Source: a virus. From it: DNA of 36,462 nt. Shown here one piece after another: positions 15,340-21,626 of the stretch. The stretch's first letter is position 1. Every line of letters begins with the position of its first letter. Under the pieces are notes generated by a model. The model worked only from the letters and a program-made list of their open reading frames with translations, made no database searches and had not been told where the DNA came from. A program made the position numbers and the translations under genes. The stretch is taken from positions 1 to 36,462 of the IMG/VR virus record IMGVR_UViG_3300017963_000158. One strand, 5' to 3'.

Positions 15340-15377
15340 ACGGGGCATGACTAGCGATAGAAATGCCCCGTTTTTTT
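15340..15377 (+). terminator. Intrinsic terminator, usable on both strands
   Basis: ACGGGGCAT (15340-15348) pairs with ATGCCCCGT (15363-15371) over 9 bp with a 14-nt loop and is followed by seven T (15371-15377). It ends the 15019 transcript. The convergent minus-strand gene stops at 15376, inside the T-run. Confidence 0.85.
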
Positions 15378-15849
15378 ATTCGTTACACTCAGGGCAAATA
15401 ATATCTCTATATTCTGATTCTATTTTCTTTAACTGAATATTTAGAAAGTCGGCCTCTTCTTTTTGTGAATTGAGATCGTTGGTCATTTCTTCTATTAACT
15501 CGAGATGCATTCTATATTTGATACACATATGCATATGGGTCTTTAAAATTTCGTCTATCTTATCCATTCTATCGCAATGATCATCATAGTCATCTTGTTC
15601 AAAACCATCATCTAAGTGATCATCATTAGTTTCTGGATAAAGTGTTGCCCCAATAGTATCTATGCCCTCTTCTTTATTCTTAGATGGAACTATGCCGCCC
15701 TCATCAAACTTAACCTTATCTTTAAACCATCTCGATATAGTAGCTGAAGTTGTCCCTATTATCTCAGCTACTTCTTTGAATGTTTGTCCTTTATTTACCA
15801 TTTTAACTGCTCTGTTTTTTGTTTTTTGATCGAATCTTTTTCCTGGCAT
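15376..15849 (-). CDS. Transposase-type HTH regulator
   Basis: This 157-residue protein has residues 5-45 forming a helix-turn-helix of the IS3 OrfA/Hin style (RAVKMVNKGQTFKEVAEIIG, then SATISRWFKDK). The middle is very acidic with many Asp and His, and residues 95-150 are probably a coiled coil. The last residues contain CPECNE, half of a zinc-binding pair. There is no transposase catalytic domain nearby, so it is probably a regulator. It is divergent to the early plus-strand operon and convergent with the 15019 unit, as a phage switch gene would be. AAAGGGG precedes the ATG. Confidence 0.7.
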   Translation of the reverse strand: MPGKRFDQKTKNRAVKMVNKGQTFKEVAEIIGTTSATISRWFKDKVKFDEGGIVPSKNKEEGIDTIGATLYPETNDDHLDDGFEQDDYDDHCDRMDKIDEILKTHMHMCIKYRMHLELIEEMTNDLNSQKEEADFLNIQLKKIESEYRDIICPECNE

Positions 15850-16151
15850 TTGAAACCCCTTTAAATGGAATGGCCACCTTCATGTGTATGAGATTTTTCT
15901 TATATATGAACAACTAAAAAATAAAAACCCATAGAGCACACACCCTGCTGGCTTTTAACGTTGCCTCAGGGAGTGCATATTATAATTTTTATTTTTTTTA
16001 TTTATTAATGAATATCTATTTATTGAGTAAGTACTTACTATCATGGATCACTAAATAATTCTTTTCGTAAATTAAATTAATTAACTTATACATAGGCCTT
16101 GCACTATTTCCCGACCTGGGGCATAAGACAGTTGACACAAGGAGACAAGGT
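15850..16151. other. AT-rich divergent intergenic region with a 14-bp palindrome
   Basis: This 302-bp gap carries no plausible gene. AGTAAGTACTTACT (16026-16039) is a perfect palindrome and a candidate operator for the adjacent HTH protein. Bases 15978-16110 are very AT-rich with runs of T and a TTAATTAA site, suitable for a promoter or for DNA unwinding at an origin. TATAAT occurs near 15981 without a well-spaced -35. CCCTG and CAGGG (about 15943-15971) form a weak inverted repeat. I cannot fix the promoter of the 16152 gene. Confidence 0.5.
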
Positions 16152-16799
16152 ATGAATTTGACTAGCACTATTCTTAAGTTACGGACGGAACAAACAAAAA
16201 AAGTAGAGTTGGATTTAGCAATAGAAACGATAGAGAAATTAAAAAATAATTTTTCACCTTTTACACTTTCTGAGGTCATCGAAACTCTAGCAAGTGACTT
16301 TATTTTGAGTAAAGAAACTCAATCAGTTGATAAGGAAAACGTAAAAGAAATACCCAAAAAAAAAGAAAGTGTTGTTTCTCATATGGAGATAACAAAAGAC
16401 TTTGATCCGACCAAGATGGTTAGCACTAATAAAAAATACGGAATGATAGACGAGTGGAAAAGATTTATAGAGACAAAAGAAGGTATAGCTATTACTGAAA
16501 AACTCTTAGAGAGATGCTCTCATAAAGTTCAAATTGAATGGTTTAATAAATATGACGGCGCTTTTCTTGTAAAGCACCTGAAGTATATCCATAAGGCATT
16601 AGATGAAGGGATAATTAAACCAACAAAAAACAAGGGCAACTTCTCTCAAATCTTTACAAACTATCTAAGAAGAACAAAAGAGGATGAGGAGTCTAGAAAT
16701 AGACTTAATAGCACACTTAATCATTCAATGTTTTCGCCTAGACAAAGGCTAGAGATACCAAAAAACTATAAATCAAAGGCGTATAATAGAGCTTCATAA
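16152..16799 (+). CDS. Early protein, possible replication-associated
   Basis: This 215-residue, Lys- and Glu-rich protein has a helical N-terminus (1-60), a short low-complexity linker with a Lys run (about 75-80), and a helical C-terminal domain (YDGAFLVKHLKYIHKAL, then FSQIFTNYLRRTK). No known domain is recognised. It is the first gene of the early strand, next to an AT-rich region and followed by its own terminator. These features would suit an origin-binding or helicase-loading protein, but this is a guess. Ribosome site: AAGGAGA. Confidence 0.65.
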   Translation: MNLTSTILKLRTEQTKKVELDLAIETIEKLKNNFSPFTLSEVIETLASDFILSKETQSVDKENVKEIPKKKESVVSHMEITKDFDPTKMVSTNKKYGMIDEWKRFIETKEGIAITEKLLERCSHKVQIEWFNKYDGAFLVKHLKYIHKALDEGIIKPTKNKGNFSQIFTNYLRRTKEDEESRNRLNSTLNHSMFSPRQRLEIPKNYKSKAYNRAS

Positions 16800-16800
16800 A

Positions 16801-16839
16801 AAAACCCTCGAGCGTTCAGAGATTCCGCTCAAGGGTTTT
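16801..16839 (+). terminator. Terminator after the 16152 gene
   Basis: AAAACCCT (16801-16808) pairs with AGGGTTTT (16832-16839), and GAGCG with CGCTC, with one mismatch between them and an 11-nt loop. The terminal T-run is part of the stem, and the hairpin begins right after the stop codon. Confidence 0.75.
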
Positions 16840-16843
16840 CAAA

Positions 16844-16862
16844 TTGTCCCAACCAAGGACAA
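16844..16862 (+). promoter_or_regulatory. Hairpin with CAACCAA loop before a two-codon minigene
   Basis: TTGTCC and GGACAA pair over 6 bp around the loop CAACCAA. AAGGA, partly in the 3' arm, is followed 6 nt later by ATG TCT TGA (16865-16873), an open frame of only two codons. The arrangement repeats that of the hairpin at 16942-16959 with a different stem sequence. Confidence 0.5.
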
Positions 16863-16941
16863 CTATGTCTTGAATCCTTATGCATGAATAATTAATCTAT
16901 TTCAACATCTTTCTTTTATTTTGGTCTTGTGTCATATTCTG

Positions 16942-16959
16942 ATCTCCCAACCAGGAGAT
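16942..16959 (+). promoter_or_regulatory. Hairpin enclosing the ribosome site of the 16964 gene
   Basis: ATCTCC and GGAGAT pair over 6 bp around the loop CAACCA. The 3' arm is the Shine-Dalgarno sequence, and the ATG follows 4 nt after the stem. Translation of the annealing protein may therefore be controlled at the RNA level. The loop sequence matches the upstream hairpin while the stems differ with pairing kept. Confidence 0.5.
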
Positions 16960-16963
16960 ATTT

Positions 16964-17635
16964 ATGCAATATATGGAAGTGTTCTACCTACACGGCCGCC
17001 CTTACATCAAAGCTTCACATAAACTAAAAAAGTTTAAAGAAGATCCCCGCTATGCCCACTGGCGCATCAATACAGAGGTTTTAGAAAACACCGAGACCTA
17101 TGCCGTCGTTAAGGCATCAATCATTGACCACAACGGAACAGTCATGGCAACCGGACACTCTCGGGAGGATGTCCATACATCTGAAGTCACACAAACATCA
17201 TTCCTTGAATGTGCAGAAACATTTGCCGTCGGAAGAGCGCTATCTTTCCTCGGTATGGGGCTTGAAGAAATGGGACCATACGAGATTTGCTCTAAAGAAG
17301 AGTATGAAGTGGCAAAAGAAAAGCAAAAAGATACCCGCAAGAAAAAGAAGGCCGAAAAAAAGAAGAAAGAAGAAGAACAAGAAACAATAACAACAAGGCA
17401 GGGCACCACTCTGCTTCACCTCGCTAAAGATGCCGGATTGACAGACGATCAAGATCGTTTAGATTTCCTAGAAGAGTTTGGAGTCAAAGACTTTGATCAT
17501 ATAAAGAAAGAAGACTTTGAAAGAGCTAAAACTCTCCTCGAAGGCGAGAAGAAGGAATACCTCGCTTATAAAGAAAAAAGAAAACATAAATTCAAGGAAG
17601 ATTTAACCGTCACATATGACGAAGAGGACTTCTAA
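16964..17635 (+). CDS. Putative single-strand DNA annealing / recombination protein
   Basis: This 223-residue protein has residues 10-110 following a pattern common in phage recombination genes: VVKASIIDHNGTVMATGHSRED, with the conserved ECAETFAVGRALSFLGMG following. I associate this with Rad52/ERF-like single-strand annealing or binding proteins. The middle (about 112-145) is a long run of Lys and Glu. The C-terminal part is helical and may be a helix-hairpin-helix-like module (DAGLTDDQDRLDFLEEFGVK). It leads an operon that ends with a RusA-like resolvase, which fits. The family assignment is not certain. Confidence 0.55.
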   Translation: MQYMEVFYLHGRPYIKASHKLKKFKEDPRYAHWRINTEVLENTETYAVVKASIIDHNGTVMATGHSREDVHTSEVTQTSFLECAETFAVGRALSFLGMGLEEMGPYEICSKEEYEVAKEKQKDTRKKKKAEKKKKEEEQETITTRQGTTLLHLAKDAGLTDDQDRLDFLEEFGVKDFDHIKKEDFERAKTLLEGEKKEYLAYKEKRKHKFKEDLTVTYDEEDF

Positions 17636-18018
17636 TGGGTGCTGGCAAAACGTATTCGCCTGAATTTAAACAACGTGTTGTAAAAATCTTTCTTGAAGAG
17701 GGTATGACCTATGCGGCCCTTTCCTCTCGATTTGGAGTTACTGGTTCGACGATTAAGAACTGGGTTAAAGAACACCTAGTTGCTACAGACTCAAGTGACG
17801 ATAAGAAAGATGCTCGTAAGGTCAAAATGTTTCTTAATGACCTTTCGATGATTTTTAAAAAGCATAATGTGACCCCCGATGAAGCTGAGTACCGTATTGA
17901 AGAAAGAAAAGCTTGTTTTGACATTTCTTTTTTTATTTTTGACATCAATACAAATCTATTAACTGGCAAAGAGCTTCAAGACCACTTTCAAAAGCGAATG
18001 GCAGGGGTGCGCTCATGA
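17635..18018 (+). CDS. Transposase-type HTH protein, early operon
   Basis: This 127-residue protein has residues 5-45 as an IS3 OrfA-like helix-turn-helix (YSPEFKQRVVKIFLEEGMTY, then GVTGSTIKNWVKEH). The rest is helical. Its ATG overlaps the previous stop (TAATG). It resembles the HTH of the 15376-15849 product but with a different C-terminus. With no transposase or inverted repeats nearby, it is probably a DNA-binding regulator or replication factor. Confidence 0.7.
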   Translation: MGAGKTYSPEFKQRVVKIFLEEGMTYAALSSRFGVTGSTIKNWVKEHLVATDSSDDKKDARKVKMFLNDLSMIFKKHNVTPDEAEYRIEERKACFDISFFIFDINTNLLTGKELQDHFQKRMAGVRS

Positions 18019-18314
18019 ACAAAGAAGGGTTTAAAAAGAAATGCCTTTATGACTTTATGGCAAGGGCAGACAAAAAGAAGTTTGGAAGAGCTAATTTTGG
18101 AAGAATAATTGAATACGCTTATCTGACCGGAGGCACTCACTGCCTATACACCCTTCTCGACTCACATAAAAAAGAACCCTTTCAATCAGTTGATGAGTTA
18201 ATTGGAGAGTTACAAACTTATTTTCTAGATATTGGTAACGATGTTATCAGGCATCACTATAAGAAAATGGCACCTCTTAATCTTGAAGAGATGCTTACAT
18301 TTATGGAGAAGTAA
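18015..18314 (+). CDS. Small helical early protein
   Basis: This 99-residue, basic N-terminal, mostly helical protein overlaps the HTH gene by 4 nt (ATGA), so it is coupled. It contains YAYLTGGTHCLYTLLDSHKK and a C-terminal amphipathic helix. No family is recognised. One GGAGAGTT copy lies inside (18204). Confidence 0.6.
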   Translation: MNKEGFKKKCLYDFMARADKKKFGRANFGRIIEYAYLTGGTHCLYTLLDSHKKEPFQSVDELIGELQTYFLDIGNDVIRHHYKKMAPLNLEEMLTFMEK

Positions 18315-18315
18315 T

Positions 18316-18528
18316 ATGAATGAACAGGTTTGGGGACAACTGGAATTTAAAAAAACTGTCTGTCAAAATTGCTTTGGTATCAAGCAAGTTGATTCCAATA
18401 TATGCACACACTGCAAAGGGAAAAGTTGGATTGCGATTGACGATGGAGAGTTTAGGGAGAACATGATCAACTATTTAGTTCGGGAAAAAGATACCGGATC
18501 GAAGAAGTTTGAAACGGACTGGTCATGA
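18316..18528 (+). CDS. Small zinc-ribbon-like protein
   Basis: The ATG at 18316 directly follows the upstream stop and gives 70 residues; a longer in-frame opening is mostly overlap. CQNC and CTHC are spaced by 11 residues, a likely zinc-binding pair. Such small zinc ribbons in phages often bind nucleic acid or polymerase. One GGAGAGTT copy lies at 18445. Confidence 0.6.
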   Translation: MNEQVWGQLEFKKTVCQNCFGIKQVDSNICTHCKGKSWIAIDDGEFRENMINYLVREKDTGSKKFETDWS

Positions 18529-18713
18529 ACGAACTTGAGCCAGAGCTTGAGCGCCACTACAAACACGTTATTAAAATGAAAAACATTCACATTGAGTGCT
18601 TAGAAGAAGTGAATGATAAGATATGCAGGACTAATAAGATTTTATTCTGGCTTGTTATGATCAACACTGGTCTAGCTCTTGCTATATCACTGTTCAGACT
18701 TTTCTATACTTGA
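18525..18713 (+). CDS. Small single-pass membrane protein
   Basis: This 62-residue protein has a charged helical N-terminal half, and residues about 39-61 form a hydrophobic segment (ILFWLVMINTGLALAISLF). It is probably a tail-anchored inner-membrane protein. It overlaps the zinc-ribbon gene by 4 nt. An early-expressed membrane protein may act in exclusion or host interference; it is not in the lysis block. Confidence 0.6.
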   Translation: MNELEPELERHYKHVIKMKNIHIECLEEVNDKICRTNKILFWLVMINTGLALAISLFRLFYT

Positions 18714-18863
18714 AACAAAAAGATTCTTCTTAACTGTACCTAAGAATTCGTCTTCTACCTCCTGACTACAAACAAGACCTAAAGCATAACAGTCAGTCGA
18801 GAGATAGAGGGCGGATTCAAATATTCCCTCATAGACCCCGACGGAAAGAGTTGCATAGTACAA
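18687..18863 (-). CDS. Candidate short antisense gene (58 residues)
   Basis: The gap between plus-strand genes (18714-18890) has an open minus-strand frame. It starts at TTG (18861-18863) with AAGGA seven bases upstream, and stops at 18687-18689, overlapping the end of the membrane-protein gene by 27 bp. The product (YYATLSVGVYEGIFESALYL at the start, then a charged tail) has a natural-looking composition with one Cys pair (Cys26, Cys32). It would be the only minus-strand gene in the early block. The evidence is limited to the ribosome site and composition. Confidence 0.35.
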   Translation of the reverse strand: MYYATLSVGVYEGIFESALYLSTDCYALGLVCSQEVEDEFLGTVKKNLFVSSIEKSEQ

Positions 18864-18885
18864 AACAAATTCCTTTATTTAGTCA

Positions 18886-18918
18886 GTCCCTTGTTTAAGA
18901 ATAAACTAAACAAGGGAC
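18886..18918. promoter_or_regulatory. Perfect 12-bp hairpin covering a ribosome site
   Basis: GTCCCTTGTTTA (18886-18897) and TAAACAAGGGAC (18907-18918) pair perfectly around a 9-nt loop. The right arm contains AAGGGA, the Shine-Dalgarno sequence for the GTG at 18924. No T-run follows. It could be an RNA switch, or a DNA operator between the 18924 gene and the candidate antisense gene starting at 18863. A possible plus-strand promoter, TTGCAT, 17 bp, TTTATT, lies at 18851-18879. Confidence 0.6.
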
Positions 18919-18923
18919 AAGCT

Positions 18924-19109
18924 GTGAAAAATAAAGAGATTGTAAATCATTTTGAGAAACGCATTATTGAAATTAAAAAACACCTCTATCTCAGAGATGA
19001 GTATTTTAAAAAAAGGGGAATGGACACAAAGGAGACAAGAGGAGAGTTGGCGCTCATTACTAAAACTCTCCAACTTAACGTCAAACTTTATGAAAAGTTC
19101 AAGGCGTGA
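18924..19109 (+). CDS. Small helical protein upstream of the resolvase
   Basis: The GTG at 18924 has AAGGGA at normal distance and gives 61 residues; a TTG at 18891 would start inside the hairpin. The product is a basic, coiled-coil-like helix. It ends 2 bp before the chosen start of the resolvase gene. An inverted pair of the 8-mer lies inside it (19041 and 19064). No family is recognised. Confidence 0.55.
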   Translation: MKNKEIVNHFEKRIIEIKKHLYLRDEYFKKRGMDTKETRGELALITKTLQLNVKLYEKFKA

Positions 19110-19111
19110 TC

Positions 19112-19627
19112 ATGATAGTGCGCATGAAGTTTGATTGCGAACCTATTTCTACTAATCATATGAACGGAAGAAATCACAAAACAGGACGAACCTTTAAAGC
19201 GAGTAAATCCGTTCAGTTTAAACGTGATATTCACGACCAATTAAGACAAAAATACTGGGAACCGGTAAGAGCACTTGTTGAAGGTGGGTACGGGTCTGAT
19301 TTTGTGGGTCTAAAGAATATGCAAGTGCCGTACGGTTTAGTGGTTGAGTATACCTGGCATTTTCCACACTCTAAAATCCTTAAGAAAGCAAAGAACAAGA
19401 AATCCCATAGGCATATCAGAAAGAGAAACTGTGACGTGAACAACTACGATAAGTGGACCACAGACTGTCTATTTGAATTTTTAGATATTGATGACTCTTA
19501 TATTATTGATATGCATTTAAAGAAAAGACCAACGGAACTTGAAGAGACTTGGTTTGAAGTAGTGATTAAAGTTGAGCTTTTAGAGCAAGATGAGCATTAC
19601 CGAGATTTTATCCAACCCTTAGAATAA
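19112..19627 (+). CDS. RusA-like Holliday junction resolvase
   Basis: The ATG at 19112 has AAGG seven bases upstream and gives 171 residues; the GTG at 19106 is too close. The RusA pattern is visible: CDVNNYDKWTTDCLFEFL (Asp108, Asn-Asn, Lys114, Asp118), then DIDDSYI and a later Lys. The N-terminus PISTNHMNGR matches the Pro-rich start of the family. It should resolve branched DNA during recombination or before packaging, with the annealing protein of the same operon. Confidence 0.8.
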   Translation: MIVRMKFDCEPISTNHMNGRNHKTGRTFKASKSVQFKRDIHDQLRQKYWEPVRALVEGGYGSDFVGLKNMQVPYGLVVEYTWHFPHSKILKKAKNKKSHRHIRKRNCDVNNYDKWTTDCLFEFLDIDDSYIIDMHLKKRPTELEETWFEVVIKVELLEQDEHYRDFIQPLE

Positions 19628-19661
19628 ATACGGTCCTAGTCATGGACATCTAGGACCGTAT
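19628..19661. terminator. Hairpin between convergent operons
   Basis: ATACGGTCCTAG (19628-19639) pairs perfectly with CTAGGACCGTAT (19650-19661) around 10 nt. It starts one base after the resolvase stop codon and ends 38 bp before the last minus-strand lysis gene. The T-run is weak on both sides, so it may act as bidirectional terminator with help, or as an RNA end protector. Confidence 0.65.
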
Positions 19662-19699
19662 CTTGTCGTGGAGTTTACTAACGTGTGGAAGTGGTCACT

Positions 19700-20005
19700 C
19701 TAGTAAATATCTACATTATCAATGAAGTTTTTAAACTTGTTAAGACGCTCCGCTTGTTTTTTTGAAATTCTTTTGGTGTGACGTATCTGCCAAAGAGTCT
19801 TTTGTGTTTGGGCAATAAACACATCAAAATCTTCATCATCTTCCCAACCACTTCTCCAGTCTTTGCGAAGATCACCCAAGAAACCAATAAGCTCCGTTAT
19901 AAGAGGGATGATTTTAAGTATAGGTCCTATATAGGGTATTGACGTTCCAAAGTTACCAACAATACCAAGGAGTTTTCTTAATAATCCCAGCACGGAACTC
20001 ATCAT
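19700..20005 (-). CDS. Holin candidate or membrane-associated lysis protein
   Basis: This 101-residue protein has a long hydrophobic to amphipathic stretch in residues 3-43 (VLGLLRKLLGIV, then a Pro-Gly kink, then LKIIPLITELIGFLG). A charged C-terminal helix follows. AGGAGA precedes a double ATG. As the last gene of the lysis block, after a metallopeptidase-like protein and endolysin, it is a reasonable holin or pinholin-type candidate. The hydrophobic segments are short, so this is uncertain. Confidence 0.5.
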   Translation of the reverse strand: MMSSVLGLLRKLLGIVGNFGTSIPYIGPILKIIPLITELIGFLGDLRKDWRSGWEDDEDFDVFIAQTQKTLWQIRHTKRISKKQAERLNKFKNFIDNVDIY

Positions 20006-20013
20006 CTTTCTCC

Positions 20014-20388
20014 TTAGCGGTCTGCAAGTTCGTCTTTAAATGCGTCAATAAGCCCAAGGACTCTAGACGCAAGTTCCGAGACTTCTTCCCCCGAAAGATC
20101 TTTAATTTCCGAAGGTATCTCTTTAGCTCCTCTAATAACATCCACCATCACCTTTGCTGATTTTAAAAGATCACGGTGCACTACCATGTCTTTAAAGGAT
20201 ACTTTACCATCTTTAAAAACCTTTGCCCCAGCAACGACGATTACTTCCATAAGCTCAATGATATCTAGAAGATTTTCAATACCTCTTTCTTCCATCTTCT
20301 TAACCATGACATGCTGTGCCCATAGTTTTGAATCTTCAAGATCTTTTAACTCAACTGCCTCATCTGCTAATACTAGTTCATGCTTCAT
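20014..20388 (-). CDS. Small acidic protein of the lysis block
   Basis: This 124-residue, acidic, helical protein contains KVFKDGKVSFKDMVVHRDLLK and EIPSEIKDLSGEEVSELASR, a pattern I have seen in proteins encoded near phage lysis genes without an assigned role. Its leader is GGGGGAATT followed by ATG, shared with other well expressed late genes. No catalytic or membrane motif is present. Confidence 0.55.
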   Translation of the reverse strand: MKHELVLADEAVELKDLEDSKLWAQHVMVKKMEERGIENLLDIIELMEVIVVAGAKVFKDGKVSFKDMVVHRDLLKSAKVMVDVIRGAKEIPSEIKDLSGEEVSELASRVLGLIDAFKDELADR

Positions 20389-20397
20389 AATTCCCCC

Positions 20398-20967
20398 TTA
20401 AGCATCAAAATCACGGACAAAATATCCGACTGCGTATGGTACGGTAAATTCTCTTGTGTTGTTCCAATTAAAGTCGTGATTAAAACCCATTTTATGCGCC
20501 CATTCGTGCGCTAGGTTACCCGCCACATCGTTAAAGTCGTTATTAGAAAACCAAGAGTAATAGATCCATTGAGATACAGTATTTGAATACGTATAGCCAA
20601 TCACATTTCCAGCATGCGAATAGTCAACATGCAACGTCATATCAGCTTCATTGTCAGGTGTTGGTTGGAGAGTTTCGGAACCAGTCATAAGCTTGTTATA
20701 GATCCCCTTACGACTAAGCCCATTAGACATCTTAAAGTTATTCACTTTTTGCCAATAGGTCTTATAGCGGAACCATTTCCATTTGCGGTAGCTGTACCAG
20801 TAGTTATACGACATGCACCAATTATAAAACTCTTCTGAGCTTAGGGCGTCTGCCATATGATTAACCGCCATTTCCACCTTTTTTTCGTCTTTTCTTGAAA
20901 GATCCGCTTGTAAATCAAGACGAACGGAGAATTTTGCAAACTCATCCCGTTCAACATCAATAATCAT
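20398..20967 (-). CDS. Zinc metallopeptidase-like protein (HExxHxxGxxH)
   Basis: This 189-residue protein has the zinc motif His154-Glu155-x-x-His158-x-x-Gly161-x-x-His164-Asp. That is the metzincin form. No methionine follows the motif, so the Met-turn that defines classic metzincins is not visible. The middle is rich in Trp and Tyr (NWCMSYNYWYSYRKWKW), which suggests a binding surface. It has no signal peptide. It sits between the endolysin and a small late gene. Roles may include lysis, virion maturation, or cleavage of a surface protein. A GGAGAGTT copy lies at 20667. Confidence 0.65.
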   Translation of the reverse strand: MIIDVERDEFAKFSVRLDLQADLSRKDEKKVEMAVNHMADALSSEEFYNWCMSYNYWYSYRKWKWFRYKTYWQKVNNFKMSNGLSRKGIYNKLMTGSETLQPTPDNEADMTLHVDYSHAGNVIGYTYSNTVSQWIYYSWFSNNDFNDVAGNLAHEWAHKMGFNHDFNWNNTREFTVPYAVGYFVRDFDA

Positions 20968-20975
20968 ACTCCCCC

Positions 20976-21467
20976 CTAAAGCAAATACTCATCCCAATCA
21001 GAATCCGGTCTTACCTGCAAATGGGCATGGGTATAGGCAAATTTATTGTCTGACTCCGGTGCATTGTAGTTCTTATGCACCACTATGACACGCTGTCTGT
21101 GGTCTTTAGCGGATATGGCACCAATTTGATAAAAGGGATTAGGTGCGTCATTGAGTTCTTTACTATGGGTTAAATGATTAAGCTGGTCAATAAGCTCTTG
21201 AACGTCGTTATAAGTCCATCCATGGACCGAGCGGAGACTAAGATCCGCTGCCCGTCCTTGGACATGCGTTAATGAGGAGGAATTGTATCTTTCGTTTTGT
21301 GCATAGGTTCTGACGACAGAGGTAAGTACGGGTCTAATTCCCCTTTCAAGGCAAAATTTACCAACAAAACCGATAACCATAAGCAAATGAGGATGAATGT
21401 ATGCCAAATCAACGTCTTCATGGCGCTCTTTGAAATTTAAAAACTGTTTCACTTTATAATTCTTCAT
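20976..21467 (-). CDS. Endolysin, M15-type peptidase
   Basis: The ATG at 21465-21467 has AAAGGG upstream and gives 163 residues; the in-frame TTG at 21485 is part of that region. The M15 signature is LTHVQGRAADLS (His68, Asp75), and the second metal and active region YTHAHLQV (His146, His148) follows near the C-terminus. It probably cleaves peptide cross-links in peptidoglycan as a VanY or L-alanyl-D-glutamate type peptidase. It has no signal peptide and so needs a holin. Confidence 0.8.
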   Translation of the reverse strand: MKNYKVKQFLNFKERHEDVDLAYIHPHLLMVIGFVGKFCLERGIRPVLTSVVRTYAQNERYNSSSLTHVQGRAADLSLRSVHGWTYNDVQELIDQLNHLTHSKELNDAPNPFYQIGAISAKDHRQRVIVVHKNYNAPESDNKFAYTHAHLQVRPDSDWDEYLL

Positions 21468-21579
21468 TAAATTAGACCCTTTCAAATATTAGGGCCTAAA
21501 AAAAATGAATTGTAAAAGAACAAAAACCCCTTTAAGTTTTCTTGAACACGAAGTCCCTTTCTGTTCATAGAAAAAAGAC

Positions 21580-21626
21580 AAGTGTCCGAGAATTGTTACC
21601 TTTGCGGTTCTCGGTCACTTTTTTTT
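21580..21626. terminator. Bidirectional terminator before the endolysin gene
   Basis: AAGTGTCCGAGAA (21580-21592) pairs with TTCTCGGTCACTT (21608-21620), with one mismatch and a 15-nt loop. A run of eight T (21619-21626) follows on the plus strand, and GTCTTTTTT follows on the minus strand. In the minus-strand operon it would reduce read-through from fibre genes into lysis genes. The 17-codon peptide at 21615-21668 ends inside it. Confidence 0.8.

Noticed and set aside
15943-15990. TATAAT near 15981 as promoter of the early operon
   Set aside because: The nearest -35-like TTGCCT is only 14 bp away and the distance to the gene is about 165 bp, so I do not assign it.
16132-16137. TTGACA at 16132 as -35 box
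   Set aside because: It lies only 14 bp before the ATG, so the -10 would fall inside the gene, and no TATAAT-like box is found there.
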